Shown piece by piece: positions 23,782 to 35,124 of a stretch of 64,000 nucleotides of DNA. The notes beneath the pieces are model-generated. The model ran no database searches. It was given only the letters and a program-made list of their open reading frames with translations, and was not told where the DNA came from. The stretch comes from Histoplasma ohiense. Taxonomy: Eukaryota > Ascomycota > Eurotiomycetes > Onygenales > Ajellomycetaceae. The DNA lies in the NCBI GenBank assembly GCA_017607445.1, contig JAEVHH010000006.1:1426001-1490000 (forward strand). The letters are read 5' to 3'. Position 1 is the stretch's first letter. Every line of letters begins with the position of its first letter. A program made the translations under genes and the position numbers.

Positions 23782-25113
23782 ATGGCCTCTACCCACAGCA
23801 TCTGCTGTACTCATGCTACTGCCAAACCTGAAGCAACAAACACCATGGAAGAAAACTGTGAAACACACACTCCTGCCACTGAAAGTGTGCAACAAGCATC
23901 ATCTTTCTCTATGAAATCAGACTCTGAGCATAGTTCAGAAGAGGATATCTCTTCTGAAGACCTCAGCACAATTGAGACTGAGAAGATAGCTGTGGTCAGA
24001 AGAATCAAAAAATTACAGACTGAGAAAGAATTGCAAGAACTTCAACAGCAGTGTGACACTTTACTACAAGAATTGAATGAAACAATTCCAGCCATCTGAA
24101 ATATGCTAGAAGCACATCTGAACCACAGTAGAGATGCAACTAATATGAATGATAACTGTGATAACATCATCAGTATTCTCAGATCATCAGAAGCCACACT
24201 ACAAGCATTCAACATCTTAGTGAAAAGTGCTGTGACTACTGTTAGTGGAAGACATAGTCAGATACCACTTTGGCAATTAGAATTTTGAGATCCCAGCATG
24301 AGCAGTCACCCTTCTCAGAGAGATGTGGAAAAGTTCCAAGATCAAAGCATGAAAGAATTTGAAAACTTTGTTACAGCTGCTATTGCTTTCCATGCCAGTG
24401 ATCTTGATTACTACAACAAACACAACCATCAAAAGATCATCGAAGCTGTTACTCATTTCAATGTCAAGATGCAACAACATTGGTATCAACATACATATGA
24501 TATGCAGACCTTGCCACCATGGGAAGAATTTGTTAGTTGAATGCAATGTCAAGTCATCAATCCAGATAGAAGTTTCTGAGATGTCAATAGACAGTACTGA
24601 AAAACAGAGCAACAAGAAGATCAGACAGTTCAACAATTTGCTTCACACTTACAATCAATTGAAGAGCATCTGTGACATTCTTATAGTGAATACCATCAGA
24701 AATCACACCTCTATATGAAAGTTCTACCTTCCATTCACTGAGAATTCGACAAATATGCAACCAAATTGGAAGAGTTAAGCTATGATGTCACTCTACATAA
24801 ACTTGCAATGGCAGAATCGAATCTGTCAGAGAGACAGAAGAAGCTTAAAGAGAAGTCAAATTTCAAAAACCCCACTCAAAGCTTTAACAACAGAAATAAT
24901 GCTGATAATAGATCACAAAACAAATACAGATGAAATAACACTACAAAGTTCAATGACTCCACCCAATCAAAATATTGCTGTTATTGCAAGCAACCAGGAC
25001 ATACCATTGATTCATGTTTCAAACAACCCAAAGACAAATCCAAAAACACCAAGTCTGACTTGAAACTCAATACAAAAGATATGAAGAACTCAAAGGACTC
25101 AAAAAATGCTTAA
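23782..25113 (+). pseudogene. gag of B2 with CCHC zinc knuckle
   Basis: ATG at 23782; the frame runs about 443 codons to TAA at 25111-25113, broken by several TGA codons (for example after ETIPAI and LWQLEF). The N-terminal third is acidic and coiled-coil (LQTEKELQELQQQCDTLLQEL). The middle is capsid-like, with conserved aromatic pairs (DLDYYNKHNH, HWYQHTYD). The knuckle CCYCKQPGHTIDSC lies at about 24976-25017. Protease and RT follow in the -1 frame, overlapping the gag end by roughly 70 bp. Confidence 0.78.
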
Positions 25114-28100
25114 GACATACCATTCAGCTTGCAATGGCAGCCATAAGCATGGAAAGTTGATGCAAAAACACCTTAAGCTTCACTGTCACAGTGGAACTTG
25201 CTACATCTAAGAGTCTGCAAAAAGTGCTTACACTAGTAGACTCTGAATCAGAAGTGAACTGTGTTGATGAATTTTGAACAAAGGATTACAATCTAGAAGC
25301 TGCTCACTGCAAAACCAAAATGATCAAGTCAATTGATGAATGCATAATGCACTTCTTTGAAGAGTATAACATTGCAACTACTGTCACTGATCACAAGAGT
25401 AATGCACAGCAGACATCTCATTCCTTCCATGCAATGAAGATGGAGGACTACAGTCTTGTATTAGAATTTCCTTGATTAAGACAAACAAATCCTTTTATAG
25501 ATTGATCAGATGGACAATTCTTCTTTAGAAGCTCTGAGGATGAACAACAGCCTCAAATTATTTCTGAACAAGATGTTCTAGCTGAAGTTCTCACAGAAGC
25601 TAGAGTAGAAATGCTTGTAGTATTATCTACAGAACATTCAAAAGACTCAAAGCATGCTTCATATGTATTCTTGGCTGCATATTCAGACTTGCCAACTGGT
25701 CTACTCGATTATGTCATGCCATACATGCATATCTTCTCAGAAGAAGCTGCTATAAGCATGAAAAGACCAGAAGAGGCAGAACACTGCATAGATCTCAAGC
25801 CTGATGCACAATCTCTCTTTATGTCAATATACAATCTCTCTGAAACTGAGTTAGCTGCCCTAAGAGAATATTTAAAAAATGCATTAGATAAAGAGTGGAT
25901 ACAATCATTCAGTAGCCCAGCTGATGCATTGATTCTCTTTGTCCTCAAAAAAGATGGTGGACTCCATCTTTGTGTAGACTATCAAGGGTTAAATCAAATC
26001 ATCATCAAGAACCAATACTCTCTACCTCTAATAAGTGAATTACTTAATAGACTTTCAAAAGCCAAGATATTCACTAAGCTGAACCTTCGAGATGCCTATC
26101 ACCACATACTTATAGCGGCAAAAGACTGTTGGAAGACAGCCTTTAGAATGAGATATGAACATTTTGAATATATAGTTATGTCATTTGGACTAGCTAATGC
26201 TCCAGCGACATTCCAAGCATACATTAACAATGCCTTGTCTGATTTGTTGGATATATATTGCATTGTCTATTTGAACAACATTCTCATATTCTCCAATTCA
26301 AAGCAGGAACATAAAGTGCATGTTACTAAGGTGCTAGAATGTCTCGAGTGTGTGAATCTATTTGCAAAACTCTCTAAGTGTGAATTTGAAGTGGACAAGA
26401 TCTCATTTCTGAGGTTTGTTATAGATACAAATGATGTCAAGATGAAGTCAGACAGAGTCTCCACTATTGTGGAATGACCTACATCTAAATCAATTAAAGA
26501 GGTTCAATCCTTCTTGAGCTTTGCTAATTTCTATTGACAATTTATTAAGTCTTTCTCCTCTATTGCAGCCTCATTATTTGAACTTACAAAAGGGAGCAAG
26601 AAGAGGGAAAGAAAAGCCACTTTTATGTGGACAGAAGATGCTCAAAGCACTTTCAATGAGCTCAAATCATGCTTTATACATGCTTCTCTATTAGCTCATT
26701 TTGACCCAGCTCAGTGTATTCAGATCAAATCTGATGCATCCACTTTTGCAGTCACTGCTATCCTGTCACAGTTGCAGGATGATGAGCACTGGCATTCAGT
26801 TGTCTTCTGATCAAGAAAGTTGATTGATGTGGAAACATGTTATGATACTCATAATAAAGAACTCTTGACTATTGTAGCAGTATTTAAGAATTGAAGACAT
26901 TATCTGAAGGGAAGTCAGTATTCAATTCAAGTCTGATCTGATCATGCCAATCTGCAGTACTTTATGACAACTAAGAAACTGAACAAACATCAGATCAGAT
27001 GAGTGGAAGCTTTATCTGCTTATGATTTTGTATTACTGCACCACTCTGGATCAAAGAATCCAGCTGATGGGCCCAGTCATTGTGCAGACTACAGTGAGGT
27101 CTATAATGGCCAAACTATGTTATCTACCCTGCAACAGAAGCTGAAACATGGAGTTAGACTAGGCTGAGAAACTGATACTTCTTTTCAAAATAATATTTCT
27201 TCTGATGTAGTCTGTGCACAGATCTCTAATGAGCAAAATGCTTCTTTTAATGAGCAAAAAGCACTTCATATATCAATGTCTTCTATCTCTTGTGTAAACT
27301 CTTCCCCTCTGTTGTGTGTTGAGCAATATATGCCCCAGATTGCAGTCAATAAGGCTATTCTTGAGGACTCAGCATACACAGAAATGCCTGAATCCTTCAT
27401 CTCATTTCTGAGTAAAGCACAGAAGATTGATTCTTTTGCTGCTGAGCAAAGAGAGAAGATAAAAGAGAAGAGTATGACTGTCACTGAAAATATGCTATGA
27501 ACAATTTCTGAGAATGATATATTGTGTGCTGATGGTCGTGTGTATGTCCCTCAACAAAAGACACTCATTGATGAAATTATCAGTGCAAACCATGATGATC
27601 TGCAGGGGGGTCACTTTGGTATAAAAAAGTTTATAGACAGCATCCAGAACAAATACTATTGACATGAGCTAGTCAGAGATGTCAAAGATTATATATCCAC
27701 TTGTAATACTTGTCAAAGAGTAAAGCCAAAACAGCACAGACAATATGGAGAATTGGATACAATCCTCTTACCATCAAATCTTTTTGAGTCCATTACTATG
27801 GATTTTATTACAGGCTTACCAGCCTCTACATTCCTTCATCAAACCTACAATGCAATTTTAGTGATTGTGGATATATATACCAAGTTTACAATCTATATTC
27901 CTTGCACCAAAAACATTACTGCTGATGAACTAGTGGAAATTGTTTATACCAAGTTCTATACAATTTACAGAGTACCCAAAAACCATATATCTGATCAAGG
28001 TTTGCTGTTTACAAGCCATTATTGGTCCACCTTTTGTTATATGCTAGGCGCATGCTGGAAACTTTCAACAGCCTTTCACCCTCAAACAGATGGTCAAACA

Positions 28101-28628
28101 GAATGACAAAATCAAACCTTGGAACATTATCTTCAATGCTTTATCAACTATCATCAAGATGACTGGGCACACTGGCTACTGCTGATGCAGTTTGTTTACA
28201 ATATCTCTCAACATGCTTCTACTGAAATGACACCTGCGGAAGCCTTAATGGGATATCAATCTGATTTGAAAATTAATGTCAGCAAACCATCACAACCAGT
28301 CGCCATACATGCTGCTAGCTGTGTGAAACATATCAAGGAAACACACCATAAGCTCATCAAGAACCTACAAAAGATGTGACAAGCACAGAAAATCTATTAC
28401 AATGCAAAACATAAACCCCAACAATTTAAAATAGATGACTATATCATGCTCAATGCAAAAAATCTCTGATTGCTGCACTCAGTTCACAAACTCAATCATA
28501 AATATGTTGAACCTTTCAAGATTCTGAATATCATTGAAAAACAAGTGTACAAACTAGAACTGCCATCTTCATATAGAAGCATCCACCCTGTATTCCACAT
28601 ATCTTTATTGAAGCCATACAACTGCAGA
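25114..28628 (+). pseudogene. pol of B2: protease, RT, RNase H, integrase
   Basis: The protease motif LVDSESE near 25236 has Glu for the Gly of DSG. An uninterrupted 288-codon stretch at 25611-26477 covers RT, with LKKDGGLHLCVDYQ, LNLRDAYHHI and YLNNILIFSN; both aspartates of the YxDD box are Asn (G to A on the coding strand), so it cannot polymerise. RNase H has IKSDASTFAV near 26725. Integrase has the HHCC module (HDDLQGGHFG...CNTCQRVK, about 27590-27725) and the D-D-E core (TMDFITGLP, SDQGLLFTS, HPQTDGQTE). TGA occurs at several tryptophans. The C-terminal chromodomain is displaced to 30353-30660 by the inserted retroposon. Confidence 0.88.
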
Positions 28629-28709
28629 GCCCGCGTGGCGCAGTTGGTAAGACTGTTACCCAAGGTAGCACTGTTAGATGTGCTGTAGGTTCGAATCCTG
28701 CCGCTGGCA
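28629..28709 (+). other. tRNA-like head with pol III A and B boxes
   Basis: A box TGGCGCAGTTGG at 28636-28647 and a perfect B box GGTTCGAATCC at 28688-28698. The acceptor arms GCCCGCG (28629-28635) and CGCTGGC (28702-28708) pair at 6 of 7 positions, and the T stem GTAGG/CCTGC pairs fully with one G-T. The D stem does not close and the variable part is long, so it is a tRNA-derived internal promoter rather than a working tRNA. It would let pol III transcribe the composite. Confidence 0.8.
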
Positions 28710-29372
28710 AGGTCCCATTTTGGGCCACTTCTTACCCATGAAGGCCCCCGTGACCAGGGGCCAAGCCTAGTGAGGCAGTGCTGACAGGGGTGCCGCTTGG
28801 CAGTGGTGAGGGTGGTGGCCGCTGGAAGCCACGCTCATTAGTGCCATGCAGCCCCCCTGCCACTAGTGCTGATCTAAGCAAGATCCGATGATTACAGAGG
28901 GTCGAGTATAGGGTGCTTATACATACTAGCACCTGCCAAGGCCCCCGGCATCTAGGGGGCCACCCCAACAACAGGGAATGATTTTAAAAACCATCCGATT
29001 GGCTGCCTCATCAGAGAGGTAGTAGCAAGCCAAGCAGGACACCCTGGTAGGCGCCCTATTCTCAGGGCCCACTAGTGGTCATCTAACACTATTAGTGGGT
29101 AATTTGGGTGGGGTAAGCCTATGGTTAGTCCCTTACACGGGGCAAGGCCACGACGGCCGGTTGGTAGGCCAAGGGGGCAATGGGCCGAGATCGGCAACTG
29201 GAAGCTCTGGGCTATGGTGATGTCTAGGGTGGGCAGTGGCGCTTAACTAGGACCCCCGCTGGAAACCCCAGAACTAGTTAAAGCGGCCCGAGAGGACGGA
29301 CGCGGTGGTCGGTTGGTTATAGGGGTAAATGTAACTAGCTTAAGGTGCATCCTGCGTGGAGTAGCCACGTAG
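28710..29372 (+). other. GC-rich body of the composite retroposon
   Basis: About 660 bp with no credible ORF, clearly richer in G+C and CpG than all surrounding sequence. It holds two strong hairpins: GGCCCC/GGGGCC at 28743-28762 and GGCCCCC/GGGGGCC at 28940-28961. I recognise no rRNA or other structured RNA in it. Its preserved CpGs indicate it escaped, or arrived after, the mutation process that shaped its neighbours. Confidence 0.6.
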
Positions 29373-29942
29373 TCACTCAATTGTTCTATTCATCTTCACT
29401 GGGTGCCTGCTCACATGGGTATATATGGCAATGAAATGGCTGATAAAGCTGCAAAAAGAGCCACTGAGTTAGAAGTCTGCTGTCAAAGAATTGTAACATG
29501 GTCTTTTATTAAAAGAAGAATAAGAGAATTATGTTTACAAAAGTGGCAAGATGTCTGGTTCATGCAAAGAAAAAGTGTGCATTATTCCAGATTTGAAACT
29601 AAGCCAAAGTGGAAGACTTGCTCAATAAAGTGTAAGAAGAAACTTTTTGCTACAATAATGCAGCTAAAGCTTGGACATGGACATTTCAAATCATATTTAA
29701 CAAAGTTTAAAGATGATTTAAATGATCTATGTTCAGATTGTCAGTTATATGAAAATCCAGAGCATCTTCTGTTACTTTGTACAAAGTATTCAGAACTAAG
29801 ATTGAAACTGAGAGAGAAGTATCAACTGAATCAGTTAAATTTGAGTTTGTTATTCAATACAAGAGCTGGAAATATGTTCTTAATTGAATATTTAAATGAG
29901 TCAAATGTTGCTACAAGAGCTTGTTTGAATAGTGTCACTTGA
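29373..29942 (+). pseudogene. LINE-derived RNase H C-terminus and zinc tail in the composite
   Basis: The frame enters at about 29373 and remains open for some 190 codons to TGA at 29940-29942. It begins in the last RNase H block (HLHWVPAHMGI, then GNEMADKAAKRATE). It then has the basic linker and CSDCQLYENPEHLLLLC, the cysteine motif typical of Tad-type ORF2 ends. The catalytic parts of RT and the start of RNase H are missing, so it is a 3' LINE fragment with no independent function. A related scrap lies at 49986-50200. It has fewer stops than other TE frames here. Confidence 0.85.
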
Positions 29943-30352
29943 TGATATTTAGATCAGTTATTTTTGTTTATTTTATTTTGATCTTTTCTTTAACTTTGTT
30001 TATTGTTAATTTTCATTTGTTTCAAGCAGTTTGCTTCATTATTTGTTGATAATAGTCATTGCAAATGTTTTTTCTTTCCTGTTGATTTTTAATAGCTGCT
30101 GTCTTTTATAATATTTATTTCCTTTGTTTTGAAGTTGAGTTGTGCTAACCCATTGACATTCTTTTGATTTTATTTTTGGATTGAATAGTTTGAATAGTTG
30201 TTTGATTCTGGGCTGGAATTCTGTTAATGCATGTGTCAAATTGTTTTTGTATATTAGAATATTCTTGATTTGAAAAATCCTGAAGTATTTCAGGTAGATG
30301 TCATAGTCACTGACTGTATACATCTATAATTGAAGAATAATAATAATAATAA
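29943..30352 (+). other. LINE 3' UTR of the composite, with (AAT)n tail
   Basis: T-rich 3' UTR with no gene, ending in gaagaa(taa)n just before the TSD. The tail differs from the (aaac) tail of LINE L1, so a second LINE family supplied it. Confidence 0.8.
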
Positions 30353-30660
30353 CATACAACTGCAGAAATGGAGCTCTATCAGAATCAGAACCAGAACTTG
30401 TCAACAGTGAAGAAGAATATTAAGTTGAAGAAATTCTTGAAAAACAACAATGAAAAAACAAGCCTCTGAAATATCTTGTGAGATGGACAGGTTGGGGTCC
30501 TAGTGATGATACATGGGAACCAGAAGAAAACATATTGAACACTCAGACATTCAAAATCTTCCTCAAACAAGAAAATGAACAACAAATACAAAATCAACAT
30601 ACTTTCAAACACCAAAAGTGCAAACATCAAGTTGAAAGACACCAGAAGTGCAAATCTTAA
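30353..30660 (+). pseudogene. Chromodomain end of B2 pol
   Basis: Resumes the B2 polyprotein after the insertion: acidic linker (SESEPELVNSEEEY), then the chromodomain YLVRWTGWGPSDDTWEPEE with its aromatic cage positions intact, then a helical tail ending at TAA 30658-30660. It is joined to integrase in the uninterrupted family and would target integration to marked chromatin. Two stops precede the domain. Confidence 0.85.
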
Positions 30661-32348
30661 ATTGAAAAATGCTAGAAGCACAAATCTCACTCAAACTCCA
30701 ATCAAATGCATTTTTTAGAAGGATTTTATCAGAGAAAAGAAAAAAAAGGAAAAAAATTCAATTTGGGTATAATAAATACAAAAAATAAAACATACAAGCA
30801 AGGAAAAAACAAAGAAAACAGATTCTAAGAAAAGTCTAAAGATTCTCAGTTCATTCACTCTCATCTCACTCCTCATCTCTCACTTCCTCTTCTTTCTTCC
30901 ATCATCTCTCTCATCCCCTCTCTCTGCCATCCTCACCCAATACTCCTTCTGATACTTGTATATTACAGGCACTCATTTTGGATGCAGAGGTATAGATAAA
31001 TGTCTATCTCACAACACATTTGCCTCCTCACATCTTCTCTCTCTCATCAACCTATCCATTCTTCAGCACATCTGATGAAGAAAGACATTTCCCCCCATCT
31101 TCTTCTCTCACTTCTCTACCATCCAGAGCACCCTCTCCCCCTGCTCCATCAATGTCAGTAGTAAATTGACAAAGAAAGCAGGCATCATGAGCACTGCTGC
31201 AGCCACCAGTACCTCCACAATCTTCTCCATTGACTTCTCAGCCAACTCCTCTCTCACCAACCCCTCCCCAGCCAACTTCTTCACTGCAGAGCTCTCAGAG
31301 CTCATCATTCTCAAAACCCCCTCTTTCTCTAACATCTCTGCTCTGGAAGGATCAGACACAACCACAGCCTTCAAAATCTGCACCTCTGCAGACTCAGCTG
31401 CCACTCAGTGCTGAGACCATAGAGCATTCACCTCTGCTCTGCTCTGAGCAGACAGCATCACCAGGCAAGGTGTGTCCAATCATTTAACTAAATGATGAAG
31501 ACGACTTTTGTGGCTGGCCATGTCCTCCTCAGCCACCACCCCCACGAAGATAAATGCTCGCCCGCGCATGATGTGCCTCAGAAGAGGCGTATCATGCACC
31601 TAGCATCATTATCAATATATCACTATTCAAAAGCAAATTTGAAGAAAAAGAAAAAGGAAATAAGAATTAAAGAGAATTACTCATGAGTTTGCAGAATTTC
31701 TCTGCAGAGGCACAAGCCTCACAACACTTCTGAGCATTTGGCTTCAATGCACACCAAAAGTCAACATCCCTCAGCTTGGGGGCACAACATTTGCATGGAA
31801 TCCAACTGTTGTGCATCACATGATTAGAGCTAAACTTAGGGCAATATAACAAGTGAACAGTGAATGGTGCTATACAGAAATGAGCTAGTGGCGCACATGA
31901 CCACACTAATAACACCACTGGCAAGGAACACCAGCAATAATATGTGATAAGCACTCAAGGAACAACTTACTTAAAATCAGAATAATCAAGAAAGCCCATT
32001 TCAATATAAAAAAGAGGGGAGGGAGAATGATGATATAAAAAATTTAAAAATTTTTGGGAACAAGAAATCACAGCAGAAGGAGCAAAGAGCTTTGATGATG
32101 GTCAAGTTAAAAAAGAAGAGAAATCTTCAAGGGAAAAGAAATTCTTTTTGCTTCTCTGCACGCAACCTCTGGCAACCAAAGAATCCACCAATTCCACCTC
32201 ATTAGGAAATCGATAACAACACGTATACAAGCTATCTAGAGGACGCGATCGATATACTGCTATCAACAAGTGAATGGAAATGCAATTATCTACTAGCAAG
32301 CAATCTATACAATCACTGAGGGCAGCTCTTATAAAAAAGGGGGGCAAT
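30661..32348 (+). other. Long 3' region of B2
   Basis: About 1.7 kb between the chromodomain and the 3' LTR. The only notable frame is antisense (31108-31404). The rest shows no gene. It ends in an AAAAAAGGGGGGCAA purine tract next to the LTR. It keeps several CpG clusters near 31550 (gctcgcccgcgc). Confidence 0.7.
31108..31404 (-). CDS. Possible antisense ORF in family B 3' region
   Basis: A 98-codon frame on the strand opposite pol. It is helical and Glu/Lys/Ala-rich at the start (EMLEKEGVLRMMSSES), with a hydrophobic stretch further on (VAAAVLMMPAFFVNLLLTLM). B1 has a related frame at 696-965, and the first 60 or so residues are recognisably similar. Downstream of that the two copies differ completely. 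Both strands are open in both copies, so low complexity could explain it. No family is recognised. Confidence 0.25.
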   Translation of the reverse strand: MAAESAEVQILKAVVVSDPSRAEMLEKEGVLRMMSSESSAVKKLAGEGLVREELAEKSMEKIVEVLVAAAVLMMPAFFVNLLLTLMEQGERVLWMVEK

Positions 32349-32636
32349 TGTAATGCACTCATTTATTATTTCCTTATTATCTTTGCTTATTCTTACCTCT
32401 TTCCATTATACTCTCGCTACTGCTATTTCTATATGTATATATATATCGATGTATGTATTTTGCACATCTTCTTTCTCTTTCTTTTCTTCCTTAGCAATTA
32501 GCTACACTACACTACACTACACTACACTACGCTACATTATGCTACTATATTACACTCTACAATATATTACTATTATCTCTGCTACACTATAAACTATCTT
32601 CTACTGTTACTCTTCACACTGTCACTACACCTCACA
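32349..32636 (+). repeat. 3' LTR of B2
   Basis: 288 bp, same length as 23447-23734 and nearly identical, with a few CpG transitions. Followed by the TSD cagat at 32637-32641. Confidence 0.93.
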
Positions 32637-33400
32637 CAGATAGAACAATTGAATCAGATGATTGAACATTATCTTCACACATATTGCAGCTATCAGCAAG
32701 ATAATTGAATAGAATGAATTCCTCTGATACAATGAATATATAACAATGTCTTTCATGCATCAATAAAAATGATATCATCTGAAGCAATAATCAGCCGACC
32801 AACTGAACTTCATATAGACATGGAGCCTCCAAGCATGGATGCATCAAAATCAATGATAGAACAAGTGAAACAGATGAAGTAAGTGGAGAACAAAATCTGA
32901 AAATATCTGAAAGCTGTCAAAGCAGCTGAGAAAAAGTATTATGATCAGTATCATATATCAAAAAGCTTTAAAATAGAGGATTGAATAATGCTGCATGCAA
33001 AAAATATATTCATCTTGCAATTCTCACTCAAACTAGATCATCAATTTTTGAGTTCCTTTCAAATAATTGATATCTGTGGTACACAGATGTACAAACTGAA
33101 ACTCACATTATAATATAAAGAAATTCATTCTGTATTCCATATTTTCCTTCTCAAACCATATCACATGTGCAATGGATAAATCCCACAAGCAGAATTGATA
33201 ATTATAGACACACAAAAGAAATAAAAAGTTGAAGCTATATTAGACAAACATCAGTATCACAGTCAAACACAATATCTTGTCAAATGAAAAGATTGTACAG
33301 ACACAGATAATTCTTGAAAATCTGAGAAAAACTTAATGAACAGTCAGAAGTACTTGAAACAGTTTAATAAAATCTATCAGAAGTCAGTCAGTAAACAAAA
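32637..33400 (+). pseudogene. pol of A2, last part (integrase C-terminus, chromodomain)
   Basis: Resumes A2 after the B2 insertion: integrase core end, the basic region ending IHSVFHIFLLKPY, then a chromodomain-like block with YLVK, DCTDTDNS and KNLMNSQKYLKQF near 33270-33360. The tryptophans of the block are TGA. The frame ends just before the convergent antisense gene at 33442. Confidence 0.78.
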
Positions 33401-33441
33401 ATAAAGAAGACAACAATGACTGTTGAATATACTTATTCCAT

Positions 33442-34583
33442 TCAGAGATTAAAAAACAGATCTGTCTCAGCTTGATCAGTGTCATTTGAAAAATTGTCAT
33501 CAAGACAAATCTGCTTATTATCTCAGATTTTCTCAACTGATGAAGCATGACATTTCAACAATGACTTGAGAACTGCAACTGATGATGTAATCACTGAGAT
33601 CTCATCAATCACTGTTTCAGTCAGAGTCTCAGAAGAATCATCTCATTGAATCTCTCAAATCTTCACAGCAAAAAATTTAATCACTACAGTCACAGCACTC
33701 TGCAAAATATTAACATTCAAAACATTCATATCAGTGACAATTAAATTCTCAGCAGCATTGATAATCATCTGAGTCAATTCAACAGTATTCACTGACATCT
33801 AATAGAAAGTTAATATTATATACTATAAAAACATCTGTTTTGAATAATAACTTACTGAAATACAGATGTGCTTCATCACTGAGCAGTGCTTGCATTTTTT
33901 ACATCAACTCTCAGCAGACTCACAATGATGATGAGAGAATATTGTCAAATGTTGAATACAACAACAGCAATATACTGCTGCATTTCTTTCTAACATTTCA
34001 ACAAAATCATTTACTTTCTCATCTTCATCTACATTATCAGTCAACTCAAATAATGTACCAAGATCTTGACTCAGCAAGAATGACATCAATGTAATAGCAG
34101 AATACAAAAACATACTTTCTGAAATACTGCTATGATTAAATACCACACTCTGCTGTGATAATAAATCATCAGAGTTTATATAGAATTCTAGAATCTCATC
34201 TGCATTCTTATAGATCTGCATATCAAGTACAAATCTCACAACAGCAGTTTGATACATGACAAATCTCTCATTCAGAACTTTATCAGAAAGCAACATCTCA
34301 TGAAATTCATCAATCAAAGATTGATCAATTTCATAAAAACACTCAGACATCTATAACTCATTAATACTCATAATAATCTTAGTTTAAGAAAACTTACAGC
34401 AGCACAATTTTTATTTGATATATAACAGATATAACAGTGTGTTCATTCATCATTTACAAAGCAAGAATATACTGAAGAATTCTGCAATCTCTTCAGACAA
34501 TTCAAGCAAATGCTTTCAATGACAGACAGCATATCACTCTTTATAGACTTCAAATCAGCAACAGAAACAGCTGATTCTGATAT
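33442..34583 (-). pseudogene. Antisense three-exon gene in A2
   Basis: Same gene as in A1 and A3, and exactly the same 1142-bp span. The initiator is ATA instead of ATG here (34583-34581). Exon 2 starts at the ATG at 34350 and stays open for 148 codons to the TGA shared by all copies. Its cysteine clusters are retained (YCCCCIQH, CKKCKHC). Intron 2 in this copy has intact GTAAGT and TTAG sites. It converges on pol. Function unknown; the lost start suggests it is dead. Confidence 0.62.
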
Positions 34584-35124
34584 TCTATTATAACTTAATT
34601 AATATCAAGACTTTGTTCAAAAGAGAAGAAGAAGCAAAAGCAACAAGAAAAAAAAACAGATATTGAAAATTGAAATCAATATTATAATATTAATCAAAAA
34701 AATTGCAACAACACAAAACTCAATTCAAAATGAAAAACACAATCACACAATCAAAACTTCAAATTTCACAATAAAAATCATATAGAAGAATACAGTATAC
34801 TTTGTTTAATAAATTAGTATATTCTTTTTTAATAAAAAATTATTAATAATGATGTTGATGATGATTTTCAATGAAGTGTGATTTTTGATATAGAAGTCAA
34901 AGAAAAGAAGTTCAGAAGTTATATCTAAATTATAATTGAACTGACATCAGAGATGAAAAAATATTCTCTCAAAACAAACAACAACACTTTAGAATTAACT
35001 TCAACAATTAATCTAACTCAATTCTGTGAGCTTTATACAATATCAATCACACAGCATATGTTACAAACTTCATATGTTGCAGTAAGAAGCTCTGAAGATC
35101 AGATCTTTGAAGAAGAGAGATAAT
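34584..35124 (+). other. Spacer between antisense gene and 3' LTR of A2
   Basis: A+T-rich, homologous to 1391-1933 and 36756-37296. It ends in the purine tract GAAGAAGAGAGATAAT directly before the LTR. No gene seen on either strand apart from being upstream of the antisense gene. Confidence 0.6.

Larger units (their letters stand above)
28629..30352 (+). mobile_element. tRNA-headed SINE/LINE composite retroposon inserted in B2
   Basis: A 1724-bp insertion flanked by a 14-bp target duplication CATACAACTGCAGA (28615-28628 and 30353-30366). Its first base is the first base of a tRNA-like acceptor stem. The left 744 bp are GC-rich and keep CpGs. From about 29373 it becomes the A+T-rich 3' end of a Tad-type LINE (RNase H, zinc tail, 3' UTR), closing with (aat) repeats at 30336-30352. 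TSD and tail show LINE-mediated retroposition of a chimeric RNA. A precedent for the type is MINE of Magnaporthe (a LINE end joined to an unrelated 5' piece); that comparison is from memory. Confidence 0.9.
23447..32636 (+). mobile_element. Family B Ty3/gypsy element B2, full length
   Basis: Bounded by two 288-bp LTRs (TGTAATGCACTC...CACCTCACA) with a 5-bp target duplication CAGAT at 23442-23446 and 32637-32641. The empty site is in A1 at 3876-3880. Order: LTR, primer site, gag with CCHC, protease, RT, RNase H, integrase, chromodomain, long 3' region, purine tract, LTR. It is interrupted at 28629-30352 by a tRNA-headed retroposon; without that and one TSD copy it is about 7.45 kb. It is the least mutated LTR element here, and long stretches of pol remain open. 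Confidence 0.95.

Noticed and set aside
28629..28709. A functional tRNA gene
   Set aside because: A and B boxes and acceptor pairing are good, but the D stem does not close, one acceptor pair is mismatched, and it sits exactly at the 5' end of a TSD-flanked insertion. It is a SINE head.
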